Source: an uncultured Lachnospiraceae bacterium (GTDB lineage Bacteria > Bacillota > Clostridia > Lachnospirales > Lachnospiraceae). Taken from it: a stretch of 64,000 nucleotides of DNA. The translations under genes and the position numbers were made by a program. Positions within the stretch are counted from its first letter, which is position 1. Each line of letters starts with the position of its first letter. The notes beneath the pieces are model-generated. The model did not search any database. It was not told the DNA's origin and was given only the letters and a program-made list of their open reading frames with translations. The stretch spans positions 1-64,000 of the forward strand of contig CAJTPM010000010.1 of assembly GCA_910578085.1 (NCBI GenBank), read 5' to 3'. Positions 41,573 through 49,313 of this stretch are shown here, one piece after another.

Positions 41573-42325
41573 ATGGAGAAGATCGGGGAGATAAAGCGGA
41601 AATTTGCGGCGTGCGGGGTGGAAGAGCTGCCGGGGCTTATTTCCTGTTATGAGACGGATGAGCGGGCTGGCGTGCAGGCGGTGGTGGCAGCGGCGACAAA
41701 GCGGATTGCCGCCTGGGAAAAAGAAGTCGCGAGAACGGAAGAGATGAAGCGGTATGAGAGAGAGTATGCGGCATACTCTTACATCTGCGGCATTGATGAG
41801 GTTGGCAGAGGGCCGCTTGCGGGGCCGGTTGTGGCGGGGGCGGTGATCCTTCCCAAAGATTGCAGTCTTTTATATCTAAATGATTCCAAGAAACTGTCCG
41901 AAAAAAAGAGAGAAGAGTTATACGATAAAATTCTGGAAACTGCCGTTGCAGTGGGCATAGGATATAATACGCCGGCAAGAATCGATGAGATCAATATTTT
42001 ACAGGCTACATACGAGGCAATGCGGGAGGCAGTGGGAAGGCTTTTCCCGAAACCGGATCTGCTGCTTAATGACGCGGTGACGATTCCGAAAATCAGTATC
42101 AGGCAGGTGCCGATCATCAAGGGAGATGCCAAAAGCATTTCCATAGCGGCGGCCAGTATTGTGGCAAAAGTGACCAGAGACCGGCTGATGGTGAAATATG
42201 ATGAGATCTATCCGGAATATGGTTTTGCCGCCAACAAGGGATACGGTTCGGTGCTGCATATCGAGGCCATCAGAAAATATGGGGCAACGCCCATTCACAG
42301 AAAGAGTTTCATAAAAAATCTATGA
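41573..42325 (+). CDS. rnhB: Ribonuclease HII
   Basis: RNase HII nicks RNA in RNA-DNA hybrids and removes misincorporated ribonucleotides. The 250-residue protein has an N-terminal helical extension, the catalytic start 'CGIDEVGRGPLAGPVVAGAV' (Asp near 75), 'LNDSKKLSEKKRE' and the C-terminal 'YPEYGFAANKGYGSVLH'. The ATG at 41573 (AGGAAG upstream) is chosen. It overlaps the next gene by four bases (ATGA), so ylqG is co-translated. Confidence 0.95.
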   Translation: MEKIGEIKRKFAACGVEELPGLISCYETDERAGVQAVVAAATKRIAAWEKEVARTEEMKRYEREYAAYSYICGIDEVGRGPLAGPVVAGAVILPKDCSLLYLNDSKKLSEKKREELYDKILETAVAVGIGYNTPARIDEINILQATYEAMREAVGRLFPKPDLLLNDAVTIPKISIRQVPIIKGDAKSISIAAASIVAKVTRDRLMVKYDEIYPEYGFAANKGYGSVLHIEAIRKYGATPIHRKSFIKNL

Positions 42326-43926
42326 ATATTACGCTTACAGATGTTTTGACAAGAATAAACGGACAGACGAACCAGTCAGGTGCGGCGGGAAATGCGGCAT
42401 CTGCTTCTGCTATCGCAAAGCAGCTTCAGACCAGCGCGGTCTTAAATTCGTTAGTGTCCGGGCAGACTATCGGCGGCCGGATCAGTTCTGTGGACGGCCG
42501 GCAGATCCTGCTCGATATGGGAAACGGTGTGGAGATCAATGCCAGACTGGACAGTGATATGAAAGCCGCTGTGGGGCGTCAGATGCTCTTTGAGGTAAAG
42601 GGTAATTCTGACGACAAGCTGACTTTAAGTCCTTTATATACAAATCTTTCCGCCGGAAAAAGCGCTGCGGCGGGGGCATTAAATGCAGCCGGCATGCCGC
42701 TCACAGGCGAAAATATGGCGATGGTGAACAGCATGATGGAGGAAGGGCTTCCCATCGATAAGGAGAGTCTGTGGCTGATGGGGAAGCTGGCGGCGGATTT
42801 CCCGCAGGCATCGGCTGATACGATCGTCAGACTGACGGCGATGGGAATGGAGGTCAACGAGACCAATGTGATGCAGTATGAGGCCACTCAGAATATGCAG
42901 CATCAGCTTTTATACCGGATGAATGATATTACGGAGGGACTGAGTCAGGTACTTTCTTCTTTTGGGGAAGAGGGGAAGCCTGTTGCCGGCCTGCAGTTTA
43001 TGAAGGATCTGCTGCATGTTTTGCAGACCGGAGAGATTGCGGAAGAAGCGGCTGGAGTAAAGGAGCTGCAGCGGGAAATAGAGAGCCTGATGAAAGAGAT
43101 CGGGGAAGGAAAAGGTGCGGTTCCGAGTGAAGGCCGGGATGGCGAACAGGGTCTTACAGGGCGGGAAGCGGAGGCGGCAAAAGTATTGCAGCAGCTTGCC
43201 GATGAGGACGGTACGGTGCTTGTCAAGGACGGGGCAAAGATGACGGAACAGGGGCGGTTAAAACTGCCGGATGAGCTGGAACATCGTCTGGAAAGCCTGC
43301 AGAAAGAATTTACCGGACAGTTGAAGAATCTGCTGTCTAAAGAATGGACGATAAAACCGGAAAATTTTTCCGATAAGGAAGAAGTGAAAAACTTCTACCA
43401 GAAGATAAAAAATCAGGCGGGACAGATGCAGGAAGTATTTGCGGCGGCGGGGAAAGCGGAATCTTCTGCGGGGCAGGCACTGCAGCAGATGAATCAGAAC
43501 CTGCAGTTTATGGACAATGTGAATCAGATGTTTCCCTATCTGCAGATTCCGTTAAAGGCTTCCATGGAGAACGCCCACGGGGAACTCTATGTCTATCAGA
43601 AAAAGAAAGGGAAAGTTTCAGAGGATGGTTCTTCCAGTGCGCTGCTTCATCTGGAGATGGAGCATCTGGGAAATATGGATATCTATGTAAAGATGAAAGA
43701 TTATAATGTATCCACCCAGTTTACTCTTGCCAATGAAAAAGTGCTGGATTTTCTGGCGGAACATATCCATGTGCTGAATGAGCGGCTTGAAAAAAAGGGC
43801 TATCATATGCAGTCGGAAATGAAATATAAAGAGGAAGAGCGGCAAGAGAATGTGATGTCCCGTATCCGGGGGATGGAAGAACATGATACAATGGTCTCCT
43901 ATACGGCGTTTGACGTGAGGGCATAG
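42322..43926 (+). CDS. ylqG: FliK/YlqG-like protein
   Basis: This 534-residue protein overlaps rnhB by four bases and precedes an FlhB-C-like gene. The sequence is low in aromatic residues and rich in Ala, Gln and Glu, with a central helical region. A C-terminal domain (about 430-500, 'LLHLEMEHLGNMDIYVKMKD' to 'VLDFLAEHIHVLNERLEKKG') resembles the C-domain of flagellar hook-length proteins. Bacillus YlqG sits at the same place. No flagellar genes are visible in the window, so its function outside motility is unclear. Confidence 0.65.
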   Translation: MNITLTDVLTRINGQTNQSGAAGNAASASAIAKQLQTSAVLNSLVSGQTIGGRISSVDGRQILLDMGNGVEINARLDSDMKAAVGRQMLFEVKGNSDDKLTLSPLYTNLSAGKSAAAGALNAAGMPLTGENMAMVNSMMEEGLPIDKESLWLMGKLAADFPQASADTIVRLTAMGMEVNETNVMQYEATQNMQHQLLYRMNDITEGLSQVLSSFGEEGKPVAGLQFMKDLLHVLQTGEIAEEAAGVKELQREIESLMKEIGEGKGAVPSEGRDGEQGLTGREAEAAKVLQQLADEDGTVLVKDGAKMTEQGRLKLPDELEHRLESLQKEFTGQLKNLLSKEWTIKPENFSDKEEVKNFYQKIKNQAGQMQEVFAAAGKAESSAGQALQQMNQNLQFMDNVNQMFPYLQIPLKASMENAHGELYVYQKKKGKVSEDGSSSALLHLEMEHLGNMDIYVKMKDYNVSTQFTLANEKVLDFLAEHIHVLNERLEKKGYHMQSEMKYKEEERQENVMSRIRGMEEHDTMVSYTAFDVRA

Positions 43927-43929
43927 GAA

Positions 43930-44223
43930 ATGGCACAGGGAAGAGAGAACATGAAAAAGCCAAAGACCGCTGTGGCATTAGAGTATGATCCGAACGACGA
44001 GGCGCCCCGGATCATTGCCACCGGCAAGGGCGCTCTGGCTGAGCGGATCATCGAGAAGGCGAAAGAGGCGGATGTACCGCTGCACCAGGACAATGAGCTG
44101 GCAGATACGCTGTCACGGCTGGACATCGGGGAAATGATCCCGCCGGAACTGTACGAAGTCGTAGCGGAAATACTGGTCTTTGTGGATGCGATGGATAAGA
44201 TCAGAGCGAAGATGAAAAAGTAA
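43930..44223 (+). CDS. ylqH: FlhB C-terminal-like protein (YlqH family)
   Basis: This 97-residue protein matches the cytoplasmic C-terminal domain of FlhB/YscU export switch proteins. It has 'AVALEYDPNDEAPRIIATGK' and 'AKEADVPLHQDNELADTLSR', then 'GEMIPPELYEVVAEILVFV'. The NPTH autocleavage motif of true switch proteins is absent. It starts only four bases after the ylqG stop, suggesting a functional pair. Free-standing FlhB-C proteins are common in Firmicutes and their role is not settled. Confidence 0.75.
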   Translation: MAQGRENMKKPKTAVALEYDPNDEAPRIIATGKGALAERIIEKAKEADVPLHQDNELADTLSRLDIGEMIPPELYEVVAEILVFVDAMDKIRAKMKK

Positions 44224-44339
44224 GGAGATTTTCCGGAGGACTTCAGAAGATTGGAAGGTAAAAACTGTATTCCATGGGGGAGATACAGGAAAAGCATGCA
44301 GGAGACAGATCTGAGCCCGGAGAGGGAAAGAAGGTTCAG

Positions 44340-44696
44340 ATGAACAGGCGAAAGGTGGGTTCCGACTATGAAAAAAGGGCGGGACAGTTTTTGGAGAGAC
44401 AGGGGTTAGTCATCTTATGTTACAATTTTCGGAACCGGTATGGGGAGATCGATCTTGTGGCAAAGGATGGAGAGACCACTGTCTTTGTTGAAGTTAAATA
44501 TCGGAAGGACGGACAGAAAGGACTGCCGCAGGAGGCCGTAAATTTTCGGAAACAATGGCGGATCTGCAGGGTGGCGGATTACTACAGGATGCTGCATGAT
44601 ATGGGGGATTTTTCTCCGGTGCGGTTTGATGTGGTGGCGGTCTGCGGAGAGAGGGTAGACTGGTTTCCGAACGCATTTGATTACAGGGAGAGATAG
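44340..44696 (+). CDS. yraN: YraN/UPF0102-family endonuclease-like protein
   Basis: This 118-residue protein has the restriction-endonuclease-like fold of the UPF0102 family. 'GSDYEKRAGQFLERQGLVIL' is followed by 'RYGEIDLVAKDGETTVFVEV' and then 'KYRKDG', the D-ExK active-site pattern. The start at 44340 is chosen over 44274 because GAAAGAAGG precedes it. It belongs to the rnhB-ylqGH run, as in many Firmicutes. A role in DNA repair or transformation is inferred for the family. Confidence 0.85.
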   Translation: MNRRKVGSDYEKRAGQFLERQGLVILCYNFRNRYGEIDLVAKDGETTVFVEVKYRKDGQKGLPQEAVNFRKQWRICRVADYYRMLHDMGDFSPVRFDVVAVCGERVDWFPNAFDYRER

Positions 44697-44708
44697 GGCA
44701 AAAGGGAT

Positions 44709-45629
44709 ATGGAAATAAAAAGAAAAAGCGGTCAGGAAGTATGCAAACTGCATCATGCAGAAAACGGCGTGACGTATCTCACCTTTCCGGGGCTTGAGAG
44801 GACGGGGGCGGTGCGCCATCTCTTTTCCACCAGAGAGGGCGGCGTCAGCGAGGGAATCTACAGATCCATGAATCTCAGTTATACCAGAGGGGATGAGCGG
44901 GAGGCGGTGGATGAGAATTTCCGCCGGATCGCGGATTGCCTGGGAAGCAGTGCAGCGGATATGGTATGTTCGGATCAGACGCACACGGATCACATCAGGG
45001 TGGTGTCGGCGAAGGATAGAGGAAAAGGTGTGGTAAGGCCAAAAGATTACAGGGATGTGGATGGACTGATCACACAGGAAAGGGGTATTGTACTCTGCAC
45101 ATTTTTTGCGGACTGTGTGCCGTTATTTTTTGTGGATCCGGTGAGAGGGGCCATCGGGCTGTCCCATTCCGGCTGGCGGGGAACGGTGCGAAAGATCGGG
45201 AAGAAAACCGTAGAGGAGATGAAAAAAGCCTTCGGGACGGATCCGAAGGATGTGCATGCGGCCATTGGGCCTTCCATCTGTCAGGACTGCTATGAGGTAA
45301 GCGAGGATGTGATCGGGGAGTTTCGGAAGGCGTTTCCGGGGATAGAAGAGGGGGATGCAGCGAACAGCTCTAAAGAAGGTGTCGGAAATGGGAGCTTGCG
45401 AAGTGAAGTTCGTAAGCGTGCCTGCCCGCTTTGGTTTCCGACTTCCCCCGGGAAATATCAGCTGAATCTGTGGGAGGTCAACAGACTGATCATGCTGGAA
45501 GCGGGGATTCCCGCGGCTCAGATCGAGATGACGGATCTGTGCACCTGCTGTAATCCGGATCTTCTGTTTTCTCATCGGGCAAGCCACGGAAAGCGGGGGA
45601 ATCTGGGGGCGTTTATGAAGCTGTTGTGA
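44709..45629 (+). CDS. pgeF: Peptidoglycan editing factor PgeF (YfiH, laccase-domain family)
   Basis: This 306-residue protein of the multicopper-oxidase-like domain family acts in the cytoplasm on aberrant UDP-MurNAc peptides. The conserved blocks are 'FSTREGGVSEGIYRSMNLSY', 'SDQTHTDHIRVV', 'DGLITQERGIVLCTFFADCV', 'SHSGWRGTVRKIGKKTVEEM' and the C-terminal 'LCTCCNPDLLFSHRASHGK'. Zinc ligands are His and Cys in the last three blocks. An insert of roughly 30 residues with 'DAANSSKEGVGNGSLRSEVR' (near residue 215) is unusual for the family. It converges with prs. Confidence 0.85.
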   Translation: MEIKRKSGQEVCKLHHAENGVTYLTFPGLERTGAVRHLFSTREGGVSEGIYRSMNLSYTRGDEREAVDENFRRIADCLGSSAADMVCSDQTHTDHIRVVSAKDRGKGVVRPKDYRDVDGLITQERGIVLCTFFADCVPLFFVDPVRGAIGLSHSGWRGTVRKIGKKTVEEMKKAFGTDPKDVHAAIGPSICQDCYEVSEDVIGEFRKAFPGIEEGDAANSSKEGVGNGSLRSEVRKRACPLWFPTSPGKYQLNLWEVNRLIMLEAGIPAAQIEMTDLCTCCNPDLLFSHRASHGKRGNLGAFMKLL

Positions 45630-45669
45630 GAAAAGAAAAGGGAAGAGGCGTAAAACTGTGCCTCTGTCC

Positions 45670-46857
45670 TCACGTTTCTTCCCGCAGTTTTCGATTATGG
45701 CTCTCCATCAGTTCTCTGATCTTGTCGGTTGGCGTCCGCACGAAGTTCATAGAGACATTATGATTCATAAAATCAATGATGGACGCCAGAAATTTATTCA
45801 TATCAGCTGTTATGTAATAAGGACGGGCCAGAAGTTCCGGCGTCTGGTAAGTCAGGTTGGTGGTGATCAGCCTGTCAAAGTAGCCTTTTTCATAAGCGTC
45901 GTCAAAATGTTCCAGGCCGTTTGTGAACAGACCGAAGGTAGTGCAGATAAATACCCGGTTTACCATGAATTTTTTTAAAATGCGGGCGGTATCGATCATA
46001 CTCTCGCCGGAAGAGATCATATCATCCACGATAATAGCGTCCTTTCCGGCGATATTATCCCCGAGAAACTCATGAGCCACAATGGGGTTTTTTCCGTTGA
46101 TCACAGTGGAATAGTCCCGTCTTTTATAGAACATTCCCATGTCTACTCCAAGCACATTGGCAAAATAGATGGCGCGGTCTAAAGCGCCTTCATCGGGGCT
46201 TAACACGATCGTGTGATCCTTATCGATGATGATATCCGGTTCTGCCGTTAACAGGGCTTTTGTAAACTGATAGGTGGGCATGAAGCTGTCGAACCCGCAG
46301 AGCGGTACGGAGTTTTGTACACGCGGATCGTGGGCGTCAAAGGTGACGATGTTGCTGACACCCATATTCGAAAGTTCTTTTAACGCATAGGCACAGTCCA
46401 AAGATTCTCTGCCGCTTCGCTTATGCTGTCTGCTTTCATATAAAAAGGGCATGATGACGGTAATGCGGAATGCCTTACCGCCGGCCGCCGCAATGATACG
46501 TTTCAGATCCTGATAGTGGTCGTCAGGAGATTTATGATTTATGTAACCGTTCATCTGGTAGGTGATGCTGTGGTTGCAGACATCCAACAGAATATAGAGA
46601 TCCTTGCCGCGGATGGATTCTTTGAAGATGCCTTTGCTCTCACCGGTGCCGAAGCGGGGACAGTCTATGTCCGCGAGAAAGTTGTCTTCATGATATCCCT
46701 GAAAAGCGGGATCGTTTGTCAGATCTTTGTGGGTTTCTTTTCGAAAATTAACAAGATATTCATTGATGACTCTGCCCATTTCCGCCGCAGAGTCGAGAGC
46801 GACAATTTTTAAAGGCGCGGCAGGGAGCGCCTGTTCCAGTTTTGTAACGTCAGCCAT
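45670..46857 (-). CDS. prs: Ribose-phosphate pyrophosphokinase
   Basis: The enzyme makes PRPP from ribose 5-phosphate and ATP, feeding xpt and nucleotide synthesis. At 395 residues it is longer than the common 315-residue form, with an N-terminal extension. The family blocks are present: 'VTFDAHDPRVQNSVP', 'LSPDEGALDRA', 'FYKRRDYSTVINGKNP' and the PRPP loop 'IVDDMISSGESMIDTARIL'. A promoter lies upstream with TTGACG (complement 46932-46937) and either TAAATT (17 bp) or TATAAA (15 bp), and GGGAGAA precedes the ATG. Confidence 0.9.
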   Translation of the reverse strand: MADVTKLEQALPAAPLKIVALDSAAEMGRVINEYLVNFRKETHKDLTNDPAFQGYHEDNFLADIDCPRFGTGESKGIFKESIRGKDLYILLDVCNHSITYQMNGYINHKSPDDHYQDLKRIIAAAGGKAFRITVIMPFLYESRQHKRSGRESLDCAYALKELSNMGVSNIVTFDAHDPRVQNSVPLCGFDSFMPTYQFTKALLTAEPDIIIDKDHTIVLSPDEGALDRAIYFANVLGVDMGMFYKRRDYSTVINGKNPIVAHEFLGDNIAGKDAIIVDDMISSGESMIDTARILKKFMVNRVFICTTFGLFTNGLEHFDDAYEKGYFDRLITTNLTYQTPELLARPYYITADMNKFLASIIDFMNHNVSMNFVRTPTDKIRELMESHNRKLREET

Positions 46858-46950
46858 GAAATTCTCCCGGTATGTAAGTAATGAAGTCTTTTCTTTTGTT
46901 ACAATTCAAATTTATAACATTCTTCAGAACACGTCAAGAGCTATCATATT

Positions 46951-47295
46951 TTAAATTTCTGAAAAAGATAAAACAGCATCTATAATGCAGGAGAGCTGCT
47001 CCTGTTTTTCCGGTGAAAGAAGCATCATTTTGCGGTATATATTCAGAGGGAGAGAGCCCGATTTCTCCTGGGGTTCGGGAAGATCTCCCAGATGCGTCAA
47101 AAGCTCGCCAAGGGAAATATTTAATCCCTTTGCAATATGATAAAGGCTTTCTATAGTTGCATTTTTTTCACCACGTTCTATCTGGCCGATATAAGTGGGG
47201 TGGAGAGAGCACAGTTCAGCAAGTTTTTCCTGACTGAGGCCACGTTGTTTGCGATAATAGCGGATACGCAGACCGAGTTCGGATTGTATTTCCAT
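46951..47295 (-). CDS. XRE-family transcriptional regulator
   Basis: This 114-residue regulator has a Cro/C1 helix-turn-helix at about 9-64 (LGLRIRYYRKQRGLSQEKLA, then 'SLHPTYIGQIERGEKNATIE'). The C-terminal half (about 75-114) is short and probably dimerises. It lies upstream of and divergent to the 47545 gene, 250 bp away. The nearby promoters at 47459 and 48931 both contain AGTATACT-type palindromes that this regulator could bind. That link is inference. Confidence 0.85.
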   Translation of the reverse strand: MEIQSELGLRIRYYRKQRGLSQEKLAELCSLHPTYIGQIERGEKNATIESLYHIAKGLNISLGELLTHLGDLPEPQEKSGSLPLNIYRKMMLLSPEKQEQLSCIIDAVLSFSEI

Positions 47296-47458
47296 ATTCT
47301 GTTCCTTTCATCTGGTTAGTTCTATTTTTATTCCCTGCTTTTAATGTGCTTATACAAAGAAAGAAGCTGATTTTTCAAAAAATCGGGTTAAGAGCAGAGT
47401 CATGGGATGTTTTGATGAAAGAAGACTATAGTATATAAAAAAATAAAACAACAGACTA

Positions 47459-47487
47459 TTGACACGAAATTAGCGAAGATATATACT
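47459..47487 (+). promoter_or_regulatory. Promoter of the repeat-containing secreted protein
   Basis: TTGACA (47459-47464) and TATACT (47482-47487) with a 17-bp spacer form a near-perfect promoter. Confidence 0.8.
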
Positions 47488-47498
47488 ATAAATAGTAT
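47483..47498. promoter_or_regulatory. Palindromic operator overlapping the -10 box
   Basis: ATACTAT-AA-ATAGTAT is a perfect inverted repeat that overlaps the -10 hexamer, so a bound protein would block transcription. A related palindrome lies at the 48931 promoter. Confidence 0.55.
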
Positions 47499-47544
47499 TT
47501 TTGATAAATAATACTAAAAGACTACTTTGAAAGGAAGAGAACGT

Positions 47545-48285
47545 ATGAAAAACAGAACAAAAAAATTTGTGGTACTTGGCATGGCTGTGGCAATGATGGC
47601 ATCTTCTACGCTGTGCGTATCAGCAACCGGTCTGCGGGATGTATTTAACGCAAAATATTACGCAGATTCCTATCCGGATCTGAAGGCTGCTTTTGGTGAC
47701 AATGAGGAAGCACTGTATAACCATTTCATTGCTTTTGGCCTTTCAGAAAACAGACAGATGAGCCCGATTATTGATATACAGGCATATCGCGCGGCTTACC
47801 CTGATCTGGATGCAGCATTTGGTGACAACTGGGATGCTTATGTGGAACACTTCTTTGCTTTTGGTATGAAAGAGGGAAGGACAGAGGGTATCCTGTTTAA
47901 TCCTCTGGAGTATGCGGCAGCATATCCTGACGTTGCAGCGGCATATGGTGATGATATTCTGGCAATTACAGAACATTATCTGACTTTTGGTATTGCAGAA
48001 GGCAGAACAGCTGGGGTAATGGTAAAAGAATCTGAGACAACAAGCTCAGGTGGCAGCAGTTCAGGCAGCAGCTCAGATAACAGCGGTTCAAATTCCGGCA
48101 GTACAGATAAGCCTGTAACTCCTGGAAAGGATCCTCAGCCGGAAAACCCGGGGGGAGATTCAGGTGATGACTCTCAGCCGGAGCAGCCCGGTGTTTCAGA
48201 CAATAATCCTCAGCCGGAGCAGCCCGGTGTTTCGGACAATAATCCTCAGCCGGGTACCCCGTCAGTTTCAGGTAATGATATCTGA
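47545..48285 (+). CDS. Secreted protein with three YPDL repeats and Pro/Gly-rich tail
   Basis: The start at 47545 (AAAGGAAGAG upstream) gives 246 residues with a clear signal peptide (about 1-28, cut after VSA). Three repeats of about 40 residues follow, each with an aromatic/Ala-rich helix, the motif YPDL or YPDV, then 'AAFGDN' or 'AAYGDD' and 'HF.AFG..EGR' (at roughly 36-75, 76-115, 116-155). The last 85 residues are low-complexity: SGGSSSGSS, then PEQPGVSDNNPQPE repeated. Repeats of this type occur in surface proteins of gut Firmicutes and may bind carbohydrate or wall material. The function is not known. Confidence 0.75.
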   Translation: MKNRTKKFVVLGMAVAMMASSTLCVSATGLRDVFNAKYYADSYPDLKAAFGDNEEALYNHFIAFGLSENRQMSPIIDIQAYRAAYPDLDAAFGDNWDAYVEHFFAFGMKEGRTEGILFNPLEYAAAYPDVAAAYGDDILAITEHYLTFGIAEGRTAGVMVKESETTSSGGSSSGSSSDNSGSNSGSTDKPVTPGKDPQPENPGGDSGDDSQPEQPGVSDNNPQPEQPGVSDNNPQPGTPSVSGNDI

Positions 48286-48331
48286 TATCCAGGGTGATAA
48301 TTTTTGCAGTAGCAGATCATGATTTTTGCAA

Positions 48332-48371
48332 CAGAAAACCTCCGATACTTTTAGAGTGCGGAGGTTTTCTG
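48332..48371. terminator. 13-bp perfect hairpin between convergent genes
   Basis: CAGAAAACCTCCG (48332-48344) pairs with CGGAGGTTTTCTG (48359-48371). It lies between two convergent stops and is likely a bidirectional terminator, with short T-runs at the stem. Confidence 0.65.
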
Positions 48372-48416
48372 ATCAGATTTTACAGCAGACATGGCAGGAC
48401 GAAGATCGTACTGTTA

Positions 48417-48884
48417 TCAGGTATCGGTATAGAATGCGATCATCAGGATATAATCGTACTCCGGGTTATGCCCCGTGCCCATAAAAGCAATGGATTCCCC
48501 CTCATCTTTTATAATATAATTTCCCTCATATTCTTCCAGAATAAAACCTTCTGACTGTAGAAGAGCTCCGTATTCATTGTATAATTCTGCGGCCATATCT
48601 TTGTTATCAGGAAATGAGAAAACATAACGGTCGTTCTTTTTTTCGATAAATTCAATACCGGAGATAGAAGCGGGAGAAGTGAGTGAACTGTATTCCGAAA
48701 AACAATCGTTTTTGTCAAACAGATCCTCCGTTTCTGAAAATGTTTCCGAATGGGATGTACCGTCCTGCTGATGATCAGTTATATTTTCTTCATCGATGCG
48801 GGTGTCCTGCAGATATTCCGGATTATGGGCGCAGGATGTCAAAAACACAGAAAGAACAGCTGAATACAAAATTTTTTTTTTCAT
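48417..48884 (-). CDS. Lipoprotein of unknown function
   Basis: The ATG at 48884, with AAAGGGGC upstream, begins a 155-residue lipoprotein MKKKILYSAVLSVFLTSCAH with the lipobox LTSC (Cys near 18). A Ser/Thr/Glu-rich stretch follows. The C-terminal 90 residues form a beta-alpha-like domain ('GIEFIEKKNDRYVFSFPDNK', 'YNEYGALLQSEGFILEEYEG'). No family is recognised. The promoter at 48931-48959 has AGTATACT palindromes shared with the convergent secreted-protein gene, so both may answer to the XRE regulator. Confidence 0.6.
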   Translation of the reverse strand: MKKKILYSAVLSVFLTSCAHNPEYLQDTRIDEENITDHQQDGTSHSETFSETEDLFDKNDCFSEYSSLTSPASISGIEFIEKKNDRYVFSFPDNKDMAAELYNEYGALLQSEGFILEEYEGNYIIKDEGESIAFMGTGHNPEYDYILMIAFYTDT

Positions 48885-48930
48885 AATAATAAGCCCCTTT
48901 TTGATATTATAGTATACAAATAGCGAAATT

Positions 48931-48959
48931 AGTATACTATAAATATTGGAATAATGCAA
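48931..48959 (-). promoter_or_regulatory. Promoter of the 155-residue lipoprotein
   Basis: TTGCAT (48959-48954) and TATACT (48936-48931) on the minus strand have a 17-bp spacer. AGTATACT at 48931-48938 is palindromic, and AGTATAC recurs at 48911-48917, 20 bp away. Confidence 0.65.
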
Positions 48960-49152
48960 TACTTGCAGATAATATGAGATATGGTAAGAGTTCAATCGTT
49001 TTTTATTCCGCGGATAAAATTACTCCGTAAACGATTTCGTGAGTTACTCAGGCATTCAGATTGCGATTCCGGAGCATTTTGTGTGCTTCTGAGTAATAGT
49101 GAAGACAATAGGTTAAGCTGCTAAGACTTATGGCAATTCTTTTAAAATATTA

Positions 49153-49181
49153 TTGTGAAACAGGGGGGTCGGGGATATAAT
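49153..49181 (+). promoter_or_regulatory. Promoter of the DUF512 gene
   Basis: TTGTGA (49153-49158) and TATAAT (49176-49181) have a 17-bp spacer, 132 bases before the ATG at 49314. Confidence 0.6.
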
Positions 49182-49313
49182 GGAAACAAGGAATACCGGA
49201 AAAACGGGGAGGTAAGCAGGAAATGGGGAGTTATTTGAAGCCGGGAAACGGCGGTTTTGCCAGAATCAGGAATGGGGCGGGAAAAAGAAAATATCAGTGC
49301 AGGATAGAAAAAT

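Larger units (their letters stand above)
48885..49313. other. Intergenic region with two promoters
   Basis: It contains the leftward promoter of the lipoprotein (48931-48959) and the rightward one of the DUF512 gene (49153-49181). A small inverted repeat TTACTCAG (49044-49051) and CTGAGTAA (49089-49096) lies between. I see no gene. Confidence 0.5.
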
